NCBI GenBank assembly: GCA_014647935.1
Contig: BMQD01000005.1
Span: forward strand, 310,209 to 374,208
DNA length: 64,000 bases
Direction: 5' to 3'
DNA from: Planomonospora parontospora
GTDB lineage: Bacteria; Actinomycetota; Actinomycetes; Streptosporangiales; Streptosporangiaceae
Shown here: positions 23,133-30,948 of the stretch, piece by piece
How positions within the stretch are numbered: position 1 is the stretch's first letter
Layout of the letters: every line of letters starts with the position of its first letter
The notes under the pieces: model-generated
Database searches by the model: none
What the model was told of the DNA's origin: nothing
What the model saw: the letters and a program-made list of their open reading frames with translations, nothing else
Program-made: the position numbers and the translations under genes

Positions 23133-25417
23133 CTAACGCCGCTTCGGCGGTCTGCGGTAGGTGACGACCTTGTCGCCCGGTCCGGGATACGCCATGATCA
23201 GCAGCCGCTGGGTGCCGTACTTCTCGCCCTTCCACGGGAACCAGGCCAGGTGCAGGCGGATGCGGTAGTGCCCCTTGCGGCCGTCGAGCGACAGGTCCGG
23301 CAGTTCGGTGCCGCTCAGGCCGTCCATGAAGCGTATCTCGCCGCTCCGGTTGTCGTAACCGACCTCGACGACGTTGTCCCAGCCGCTGGTCTCGACCGGT
23401 GGGCGGCGGGTGTAGGTCTCCAGCGTGACGCAGACGTGGAAGTCGGAATGCGTGCCCACCGCCACGTAGCCGGGCCCGGCGGCGACCGGGCCGGAGGTCG
23501 TTCTCCTGCCCTCGGCGGGGAACTCGTCGTACAGCTCAAGCCCCGCCTCCGGCCACTCCGGCTCCTTGAGGCGGATCGCCTTGGCGGGTCTGATGAGCGG
23601 GCGGTGGCGCGGAGTGGCGTCGCACTTGCGCTGTTCCTCGGCCATGGACTCGTTGAACTCGCGCTCGTCGGCGGCCTTCGCCGCCTCGATCTCCGCGTTC
23701 GCGGCCGGGCAGATCCCGGCGAGCACCCCGCTCAGGTCGCGGACGTTCACCCCTTCGGCGGCCCGCAGGCGGGCCAGCTCGCTCGGATCGTTGCGGGTGT
23801 AGACGGCGCACAGGCGATGACCGTGGTCGAGCAGTACCTGGTCGGGCGCGGTGGTGGCGAACGGCAGCGCGTTCCGCTGGCGTACGGCGCAGACGAAGGC
23901 GCGCGGGCCGGTCGGCGGCGGGGCCGCCACGGGCTCGCCGTCCGTCTCCCAGGGCTCGGGAGGCGAGCAGTCCTCGGCCGTGGTGACCCGGCCGCGTGCC
24001 TGGTCGGCCGCGGGCAGGAGGCACAGGGCGACGGAGGCGGCCAGCGCGGCCGCGAGCACGTGGCGGCGCCGGCGGGCGGCGGGCGGGAGGCGGTACAGCA
24101 GGAACAGGACGAGGGCGGAGGCGGCGAGTGCGGCGCTGTACCAGAGCGGGGAGATCCCGAAGAGGATCTTCCCGCTGTCGTCCGGGGCGAACAGCCCGTC
24201 CGGGTACAGGACCAGCCGCTGCTCGGCCATCGTGGGGATGAACCGCCAGTCCGCTTCGGACGTCGTCGTGAGGGCGGTGGCGACTCCCGCCGCCGCGGCG
24301 AGGACCAGGGCCAGCGTCGTGGCGCGGAGCAGCCGCCTGGTCCTGCGCACGACCGCGACCAGGATCAGCACGGCCGGGGCGCCCACCCCGATGAGCAGGT
24401 CCAGGGCGACCCAGAGCACCGTCGCCGGGTAGCTCACATGCCCGTGGAAGAGATCGTCGACCGCGCCGCGGGGGCCGATCCACGCGGGCATGCCGTCCGC
24501 GAGGTTGACGGCCGCCGGGATCAGCGGGAGCACCACGGCCACGGCGGCCAGGGGCCACGCCCGCGCGGGGGCGACCTGGACCGGAGCCGCCGGGGACGGC
24601 GCGGGCGCCGGGACGCCCAGATCGTGGGCGGAGCGGGCCTGCCACACCGTCCCGAACACGCTCAGAATGCTCAGGACCATGATCAGTACCAGGCCGTAGT
24701 CGACGTCTACGCCGCCGAACGAGCTGATCGAGATGATCGAATGGCCTCCCGACGACAGCAGCGCCAGCAGGGCCGAGGCCGCGCCCAGCCGTACGGTGCC
24801 CCCGGTCCAGCGCGGATCCCTGGCCTGGCCGGCCAGGACGGGCACCAGCCACAGCAGGTGGACGACGTTGCCGAGCCGGTACGGGGAGACGAACTGCGAG
24901 ACGGCGTACTGGCCGAGGCCGTAGGCGACGGTGGAGGCCATGCCCATGGCGGTGTTCGCCAGCCCCGCCACGAGCCCGAGCAGCCGCAGCCATCGGGGCA
25001 GGACGCCGGCCAGGACCGTGAAGAACAGCCCGACGAGGGCGAGCTGGAGCAGGTCGAGCGGCAGGGCGAGCCACCACTGGTACGGGATCGGAAGCCGGTA
25101 CAGCAGCGTGCAGGCGACGCCGAGGTACAGGGCCGCCCGCAGGAGCCGGACCGGCCTGCCGTTGACCGCCGCCGCGCCGGCCGGCCGACCGCGGAGTATC
25201 TGCAGTAGGCCCAGCCCTCCAGGACGCCGCCCGCGACCATGAGGAGTTCCACCCACCAGACGTAGGGTACGAAGTCGGTGCCCCATCCCCCGGTGACGAT
25301 CCCGCGCAGCAGTTCGGGATCGCCGGTGGCCAGCGCGCGGGCACCGGCGACGACGACCACGGCCACATAGACGGCGGCGAACAGCATGGCGATTCTGCCG
25401 AAACGGTAACGGCGCAC
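23133..25417 (-). pseudogene. Polytopic membrane protein with C-terminal extracytoplasmic domain, frameshifted
   Basis: The N-terminus (MRRYRFGRIAMLFAAVYVAV, GTG at 25417) and the remaining 700 residues are in different frames. The switch lies in a GGCC-rich tract at about 25168-25200, where one frame reads YCRYSAVGRPA and the other resumes PAGAAAVNGRPVRLLRAALY. With the shift repaired the protein has about 12 membrane helices, then a soluble part with Cys residues, and a final domain with VVEVGYDNRSGEI...YRIRLH that resembles the tandem proteins at 2165-3480. Either a true frameshift or a sequencing error. Confidence 0.7.
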
Positions 25418-25497
25418 GGGCACACCCTCGGGCACGAGCGGACATGCTCTGAAGATCAGAACAAAGGCGCCCAACCCTAGCGAGTCACTACGCCGTG

Positions 25498-26400
25498 TCA
25501 AGGGCGCAGGATCACCTTGCCGAAGACCGTGCCCGACTCGAGTCGCTCGTGCGCGAGCGACGCCTGCGCGAGCGGGACGGCCGCGTCGGCGACGCCTCGC
25601 AGCACGCCGCGGGCGGCGAGGTCGAAGACGGTCTTCAGTCCCGACCGCAGGCGTTCGGGGCCGACCGAGCTGAGGCTGAACATGAGCAGCGACGGAGAGT
25701 TCGGGAAGAGTCCCACGAGACCGGCGGCGAAGTCGGGGGCGGGCAGCCCGCCGGCCGCGCCGCAGACGACGTAACGGCCGTCGGGTCGCAGCCGTCCGAG
25801 ATGGCGGCCGAGCTCGGCACCGGCCACGGGGTCGACGACGACGTCGTACGAGGCGTCCTCGCCGTCCCGGGTGGAGAACCCGAGCTCCGCCAGCCGCCCG
25901 GCATGCGCCGCCGAGCGGGTGCTCGCGGTCACCTCGGCCCCGAGGTGCGCCGCCACCTGGGCGGCCATCAAGCCCACGCCGCCGCTGGCGCCGCGGACCA
26001 GGACGCTCTCTCCGGGGGCCACGCCGGCCCGGTCGAGGAGCAGCGACGCCGTCAGCGCGTTGGCGCCGAGCGCCACGGCCTGGGCCGGGGAGACCTCGGG
26101 CGGCAGTTCCACCACGACGTCGTCGGCCACCGCCAGTTCGGCGTAGCCGCCTCCGCCGCCGAGCATGGCGTAGACCCGCTCGCCGGTCCCCCTGACGACG
26201 CCCGCGACCTCCAGGCCCGGGACGAAACCCGGCTCGGGGAACCCGGGGTACTGCCCGCGGCGGGACATCACATCGACGTACCCGACGCCCGTGGCCTCGA
26301 CCTCGATCAGCGTCTGCCCCGCCCCGGGAACGGGATCGGGGAGGTCGACGAGGTGCAGGGCGCCCCCGTCGTCGAACGAATGCACAGTGATCGCCTTCAT
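25498..26400 (-). CDS. Zinc-independent quinone oxidoreductase (MDR superfamily)
   Basis: 300 aa from the ATG at 26400. GroES-like N-terminal domain with VEATGVGYVDVMSRRGQYP and PGLEVAGVV, then a Rossmann domain with the nucleotide motif LVRGASGGVGLMAAQVA. The structural and catalytic zinc ligands of alcohol dehydrogenases are absent, as in QOR-type enzymes that reduce quinones or enones with NADPH. Divergent from an AraC regulator at 26483 that probably senses its substrate. Confidence 0.9.
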   Translation of the reverse strand: MKAITVHSFDDGGALHLVDLPDPVPGAGQTLIEVEATGVGYVDVMSRRGQYPGFPEPGFVPGLEVAGVVRGTGERVYAMLGGGGGYAELAVADDVVVELPPEVSPAQAVALGANALTASLLLDRAGVAPGESVLVRGASGGVGLMAAQVAAHLGAEVTASTRSAAHAGRLAELGFSTRDGEDASYDVVVDPVAGAELGRHLGRLRPDGRYVVCGAAGGLPAPDFAAGLVGLFPNSPSLLMFSLSSVGPERLRSGLKTVFDLAARGVLRGVADAAVPLAQASLAHERLESGTVFGKVILRP

Positions 26401-26482
26401 GCCTTCACCGTAGGGATCATCGGATGTATGGGAGAATGCGCGAAAGGACCCGATCCATACGAGATCGTGCGGAACGGATGGC

Positions 26483-27367
26483 GTGGACCTCTTCAGCGAC
26501 GTGATCGGCAGCATGCGGGGCGGGCGGAAATCGTTCTGCCGGACCCGGGGCACCGGCCGGTGGGGCAGGCGGCTCGAGCCGTTCTCCGGAACGGGTTTCC
26601 ACGTGGTGCTGGACGGCGGTGGCTGGCTCGTCACCCCGTCCGCGCCTCCGGTGCGGCTCGACGCCGGTGACGTGGTGTTCGTCCCGTACGGCGCGGCGCA
26701 CGGGCTGAGCGGGACCCCGGACCGCCCCTTCGCCGAGTTGCCCGCGGTGCCGGACGCGTTCCCGCCCGAGGACGGTGCCACGTCGTACGCGGATGTGGTG
26801 TGCGGCGCCTACCGATCGGACAAGGGGCAGGCCCACCCCTTCCTGCAGGGCCTGCCCGATGTGATCCACATGCGTTCCGACCGGCACTCCGCCATGCGCA
26901 CGGTGGTCGACCTGCTGGCCGACGGCCCGGAATCCGGGGTGGGGGCGGGCGCCGCCGTACCGGCCCTCATCGATCTGCTCCTGGTCTACCTGCTGCGCGC
27001 CTGGCACGACGACGCCGGGCCGCCCGCGGCGCTGGGCGACCCCGCCGTCGCGGCCGCTCTGCACCGGATCCACCGCGACCCCCGGCACAAGTGGACGGTG
27101 GAGGAGCTCGGCGCCGCGGTCGGCATGTCCCGCACCGCCTTCGCCCGCCGCTTCACCTCGCTCGTCGGGCTCCCGCCGGTGACGTACCTGACCAACTGGC
27201 GGCTCGACTGTGGCGCGCGGCTACTTCGCGAGACCGACGCGCCGCTGGCGTCGATCGCCCACCAGGTCGGCTACAGCTCGGAGTTCGCCTTCGCCAGCGC
27301 TTTCCGGCGCCGGTTCGGGACGCCGCCGGGCCGGTTCCGGCATCGGGAACGCGCCTTCAGCGGATGA
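26483..27367 (+). CDS. AraC-family regulator with cupin domain
   Basis: 294 aa from a GTG at 26483 (MDLFSDVIGSMR). The N-terminal cupin_6 sensor (VVLDGGGWLV, VRLDAGDVVFVPYGAAH) is followed by the double HTH at about 195-290, with MSRTAFARRFTSLVGLPPVTYL and IAHQVGYSSEFAFASAFRRRFG. The divergent quinone oxidoreductase is the likely target. Its 3' end overlaps by 147 bp the C-terminal extension of the convergent serine hydrolase. Confidence 0.9.
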   Translation: MDLFSDVIGSMRGGRKSFCRTRGTGRWGRRLEPFSGTGFHVVLDGGGWLVTPSAPPVRLDAGDVVFVPYGAAHGLSGTPDRPFAELPAVPDAFPPEDGATSYADVVCGAYRSDKGQAHPFLQGLPDVIHMRSDRHSAMRTVVDLLADGPESGVGAGAAVPALIDLLLVYLLRAWHDDAGPPAALGDPAVAAALHRIHRDPRHKWTVEELGAAVGMSRTAFARRFTSLVGLPPVTYLTNWRLDCGARLLRETDAPLASIAHQVGYSSEFAFASAFRRRFGTPPGRFRHRERAFSG

Positions 27368-28951
27368 ACGGCCCCCGGTGGGGGCGGCCGGGCGGCGGGC
27401 GAGGACGAGGTGGACGAGGCGGGAGACGATGACGGCGGCGGAGGCCAGGGCGCCCGCGCCCGCCCAGACGTACAGCGCGGGCCAGACATAGGAGATCTGG
27501 TCCAGCGTGCCCACGCGGCGCATCAGGAAGCCGACCAGGTCGGCGAGACCGAGGAAGAACACGATCGGCAGCGCCCAGGGGACCAGCCGTACGGCCGGGC
27601 GCCACGCGGCCTGTCCCGAACGGCGGCGGGCCCATCGGCGCGCACGGCACACCCCGGCGAGGCCGGCCCCGAGGCTGAGCAGCGTCAGGCCGCCCAGCCA
27701 GGGGTCCGCGGTCGTGGTGAAGGGTACGGCGCCCGCGTCCGTCCGCCCTTCGAGGAGGTCGATCAGTCCGTCGGTGAGAATGACCGCGTCGTCACCGGAG
27801 ATCATCCCGGTGTTGGTGACGACGGCGATGCCGTACCCGCTCTCGGGCAGGAGCGTCTGCGCGGAGTTGTGGGTGAGCAGCCAGCCGGTGTGCCGGAGCG
27901 CGGGCGCCCCTCCGGCGGTCTTCCCCGTCTCCCAGCCCATGCCGTAGTGGCTGCCGCCCACGCCGGACGCGCGCTGGGCGGTCCTGAGCGTCTCCTCGGG
28001 GAAGGCGCCGCCGGCGCCGTTCTGCGCGATCAGCCACCTGGCCATGTCGCGGGCGGTGCTGACGACGCCGTACGAGCCGTTGACGAACCACTTGGGATGG
28101 GAGCGCCTGACGACCTGGCCGTAGGCGCGGACGTGTCCCTCGCCCGCGTGGGGCAGGTCCGTGGTGACGTCCACCGTCGTGGTGGACGTCATGCCCAGCG
28201 GACGGAACACCGCGGCGGCCAGGTGGTCGGCGAACGGTACCCCGGCCACCACCTCGGCCAGCCGTGCCGCGACGGCGTAGTTGGGGTTGTGATAGATCAT
28301 CCTGGTGCCGGGTTCGGCGGCGAGCGGAGCATCCCGCAGCATCGCGACGGCGTCCTTCAGGGTGTCCGGTGCGGGGAGCGTCAGTTCCGGGAAGGTCCGG
28401 TCGCTCATGCCCGAGGTCTGCTGGAGCAGCTCCCGCACGGTGATCCTCCCGGCGCGGGGGTCGGCCATGGTGAACTCGGGCAGGTGCTTCCGGACGGGGT
28501 CGTCCAGGCCGATCCTGCCCTGGTCGGCGAGCCTCAGCACCGCCAGGGCCGTGAACGACTTCGACAGCGAGGCGAGCGGCATCGGCGTGTCCGCGGTGAT
28601 CGCCTCACCGGTGGCCGTGCGGCCGTAGCCCGCGGCGTGCACGACCTGGCCGTCCTTGGTGACCGCGACCAGGGCACCCGGCAGCCTGGTCCGCTCGAGG
28701 TAGCCGCGCACGTAGCGGTCGATCGCGGTCGCGCTCAGTCCGGTGGTCGCGCTCGGTCCGGCGGTCTTGGCGACCTCGGCGGCCTCAGTGACCTCAGCGG
28801 TCTTGTCGATCTCGGTGGTCTCGGTGGTCTCGGTGGCCTCAGCGACCCCGGCCGTCTCCGCCGCGTCCGGCAGGGCATTCGCCGCCGTCGCGCCGGTTCC
28901 GAGCAGCGCTCCGGCCAGACAGGCGATCGCCGCGGCCTTCCACATCCTCAT
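27221..28951 (-). CDS. Secreted serine hydrolase (class C beta-lactamase family) with C-terminal membrane helices
   Basis: ATG at 28951, 576 aa. Signal peptide (KAAAIACLAGALLGTGATAANA), then a low-complexity Thr/Glu/Ala segment (about 28-65), then the penicillin-binding fold: SLSK at 128-131, Y-x-N region MIYHNPNYAVA at about 217, and HTGWL near 390. Three to four membrane helices follow near the C-terminus. Family members are D-amino-acid peptidases, esterases or lactamases. The last 45 or so residues overlap the AraC coding region and look like readthrough, so the natural stop may have been lost. Confidence 0.8.
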   Translation of the reverse strand: MRMWKAAAIACLAGALLGTGATAANALPDAAETAGVAEATETTETTEIDKTAEVTEAAEVAKTAGPSATTGLSATAIDRYVRGYLERTRLPGALVAVTKDGQVVHAAGYGRTATGEAITADTPMPLASLSKSFTALAVLRLADQGRIGLDDPVRKHLPEFTMADPRAGRITVRELLQQTSGMSDRTFPELTLPAPDTLKDAVAMLRDAPLAAEPGTRMIYHNPNYAVAARLAEVVAGVPFADHLAAAVFRPLGMTSTTTVDVTTDLPHAGEGHVRAYGQVVRRSHPKWFVNGSYGVVSTARDMARWLIAQNGAGGAFPEETLRTAQRASGVGGSHYGMGWETGKTAGGAPALRHTGWLLTHNSAQTLLPESGYGIAVVTNTGMISGDDAVILTDGLIDLLEGRTDAGAVPFTTTADPWLGGLTLLSLGAGLAGVCRARRWARRRSGQAAWRPAVRLVPWALPIVFFLGLADLVGFLMRRVGTLDQISYVWPALYVWAGAGALASAAVIVSRLVHLVLARRPAAPTGGRSSAEGAFPMPEPARRRPEPAPESAGEGELRAVADLVGDRRQRRVGLAK

Positions 28952-28968
28952 CGCGTTCTCCTCCCGGA

Positions 28969-28990
28969 CGTTCGTCCACGTCGACGAACG
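28969..28990. promoter_or_regulatory. Inverted repeat upstream of the serine hydrolase
   Basis: CGTTCGTC and GACGAACG arms separated by 6 bp, 18 bp upstream of the serine hydrolase start and in the divergent region facing 29175. It could be an operator; no regulator gene is adjacent to either side. Confidence 0.4.
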
Positions 28991-29174
28991 CTAGAAGTCG
29001 GCGGGGCGGGCGCACAGCGGACGATCGGACGGACCCGGCCCTGACTTTCGTCAGGGGCCCGGGAGCACGGCCCTTCCGGGGGCCGAAGCGGCCGGGGCCT
29101 CCGGCGGTCCACGGTGCCCACCGGTCGGCAGCGGGTGAGAGGCAGGTGCTGAGCCTGTGGTATCCAGGTCGGTC

Positions 29175-29564
29175 ATGCGCTCAGTTCACCCGAACGGCGG
29201 GGGCTTCGCCGTCACCGATGACCCGGACGGGGTCATCGATGTCTTCCTGGGTTGTGCCGTCTCGCTGGGGGGCGTCTCCGGACGCCCCCTGAGCGTGGAG
29301 TTCGCCGAGCGCTTCTCTCCGGAGGGGAGCGGGATGCGTTTCCCCGTCTTCGTGGCGTACCGCGCCGAGGAGCCGGACGACGTCCCCGAGGAGTTCGACG
29401 ATCAGGTCAGGGCGGAGGTGGGCGTCAAGGAGCTCTGGGTGCTCACCGACCTCTGGCCCGGCCAGATGCCGCGCTCAGCCGTGATCGAGGGTCCCGAGCT
29501 GCGGCACCTGCTGGGTGAGGTGCTCGAACTGCGGTCCTCCTGGACCAGGCCGCAGCAGGGGTGA
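29175..29564 (+). CDS. Hypothetical acidic protein, 129 aa
   Basis: ATG at 29175 chosen over an upstream in-frame start at 29157. The product (MRSVHPNGGGFAVTDDPDG...) is acidic with a central RFPVFVAYRAEEPDDVPEEF and a C-terminal helix (LRHLLGEVLELRSS). No signal peptide or membrane segment. Not recognised. Confidence 0.6.
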   Translation: MRSVHPNGGGFAVTDDPDGVIDVFLGCAVSLGGVSGRPLSVEFAERFSPEGSGMRFPVFVAYRAEEPDDVPEEFDDQVRAEVGVKELWVLTDLWPGQMPRSAVIEGPELRHLLGEVLELRSSWTRPQQG

Positions 29565-29608
29565 GCTCGGCCTCGGATGGACCCGTCGGGTGAGGAGGCG
29601 CTCTGGCG

Positions 29609-29664
29609 GGCCGCCGGGCGAGGAAACCCTCAGGCGAGCCGCCAGGCGAGGAAACCCTCAGGCG
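29609..29664. repeat. Tandem duplication of the 3' end of the methyltransferase gene
   Basis: A unit of about 28 bp containing GGCGAGGAAACCCTCAGGCG occurs twice in a row. The right copy encodes the last residues (EGFLAWRLA) of the methyltransferase gene at 29630; the left copy lies just past its stop. Confidence 0.6.
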
Positions 29665-30334
29665 CGTCGGCCTGGACGAAACCCGCGCCGGTCAGCTCCC
29701 CCTCGATCACGTCCCATCCGGGACGGTAGGCGTGCCCGGTGATCTCCTCCTCGCTGATGACCCTGTCGCCCTCGGCGATCCGGTAGAGGTAGCGGGCCTC
29801 GAACGCCTCCCCGTCCGACCCGAGGACCTCCGACAGGACGGAGTAGGTGTGCCGGCCCACCCGACGTGATTCCAGCTCCTGGAGGGGGCGCGGCTCCGGA
29901 GGGCCGCCGGCGCGCCAGGTGAAGACCAGCAGGCCGCCGGGCTCCAGCCGGTCCGCCAGCACCGGCCAGAGCCGCCTGCGGTAGTCCGGCTCCAGGGCGT
30001 ACATCACGTTGATCATCACGATGGCCTCGACCGGCTCGTCCAGGTCCACGCTCAGCGCGTCGCAGGAGAGCACGGTCACCCGCTCCAGCAGTTCCGGCCG
30101 TGAGGCCAGTCGGGACAGCAGCAGCGCGCGCATGCCGTCCGAGGGCTCCAGCGCGAAGATCTCCGCCGGGGTCCAGTCGGCCAGCGACGTGGTGACCAGG
30201 CCGCTTCCCGCACCGATCTCCAGGATGCTCCGCCGTACCCCGGCGAGGAGCGGGGGGAGCTGCTCGCGGACTCTCGGGATGTGCCCGTTCTCGTGGAACA
30301 GGTCGTAGAAGGGGAAGGAGATGAAGTCGGTCAT
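29630..30334 (-). CDS. Class I SAM-dependent methyltransferase
   Basis: 234 aa from the ATG at 30334 (MTDFISFPFYDLFHENGHIP). Motif I ILEIGAGSGLVTTSLA, acidic residue after strand 2 (IFALEPSDGM), VEAIVMINVMYALE for the motif II area, and LEPGGLLVFTW for motif III. The N-terminal FYDLFHENGHIPRVRE is typical of a methyltransferase group acting on small molecules. Substrate not predictable. Confidence 0.85.
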   Translation of the reverse strand: MTDFISFPFYDLFHENGHIPRVREQLPPLLAGVRRSILEIGAGSGLVTTSLADWTPAEIFALEPSDGMRALLLSRLASRPELLERVTVLSCDALSVDLDEPVEAIVMINVMYALEPDYRRRLWPVLADRLEPGGLLVFTWRAGGPPEPRPLQELESRRVGRHTYSVLSEVLGSDGEAFEARYLYRIAEGDRVISEEEITGHAYRPGWDVIEGELTGAGFVQADAPEGFLAWRLA

Positions 30335-30414
30335 GGCGGGCAACGGTACTTCAGGGCGAGGCGCAGGGCGGGGTGAAACCGGGACGGAGGGGTGAATCCG
30401 CCTCGATCGCTGGA

Positions 30415-30474
30415 GAGGAACCGGCCGGAGGAGAACCCGTCCGGGAGGAACCGGCCGGAGGAGAACCCGTCCGA
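30415..30474. repeat. 30-bp minisatellite, two units
   Basis: Two copies of a 30-bp unit that starts GAGGAACCGGCCGGAGGAGA, differing only at the last base, then a partial third. It lies in the leader before the gene at 30556. Confidence 0.7.
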
Positions 30475-30555
30475 GGAGAACCGGGTATCAGGTGGAAGTC
30501 CGATTCTGTTCGGGATTGCGGTGAATGTCGGACGGGTTCTCTACGCTGCGCAGGC

Positions 30556-30948
30556 ATGGTGAGAGTGAGCTTCGTCGACGAGACGACCTCGGGTGAGCGG
30601 CGCGAGGCCTGGCATCTGGAGATCTTCGAGGAGCGGATCACGCTGCGCGAGGTGATCCGGCGCCGGGTCTTCCAGGAGGTCGCCGAGTACAACGCGGCCC
30701 CGCCGGAGACCTTCCGAGGGCTGGTCCAGCCGGGCGAGACCGAGCGGGAGCTGAACGGCGACCGCACCCGGGCCCGGCGCCGGGTGGACGCCGAGCGGCA
30801 GTTCGCCGAGGCGGTGGAGGCGTTCGGCCGCAACGGGTTCCTGGTCCTGGTCGACGACCGGCAGGTGGAGGAGCTGGACGCCGAGCTCGACCTCCGGATG
30901 GGCACCGAGATCATCTTCCTCAAGCTCGTCCCCCTGGTCGGTGGCTGA
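30556..30948 (+). CDS. Small beta-grasp-like protein ending in Gly-Gly (candidate ubiquitin-like protein)
   Basis: 130 aa from the ATG at 30556. The N-terminus alternates strands and a helix (VRVSFVDET, WHLEIFEERITLREVIRRRV), and the C-terminus ends EIIFLKLVPLVGG, with the stop straight after Gly-Gly. That ending matches the MoaD/ThiS/ubiquitin pattern in which a last beta-strand is followed by a flexible tail and a terminal diglycine. The stop codon overlaps the start of the DUF4132 gene (TGATG), so the two are coupled. A carrier or modifier role is inference; length is larger than MoaD because of an insertion in the middle. Confidence 0.75.
   Translation: MVRVSFVDETTSGERREAWHLEIFEERITLREVIRRRVFQEVAEYNAAPPETFRGLVQPGETERELNGDRTRARRRVDAERQFAEAVEAFGRNGFLVLVDDRQVEELDAELDLRMGTEIIFLKLVPLVGG

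Noticed and set aside
30556-30948. Pup (prokaryotic ubiquitin-like protein)
   Set aside because: Pup is about 64 aa, disordered, and ends in GGQ or GGE near dop/paf/proteasome genes; none of this applies.
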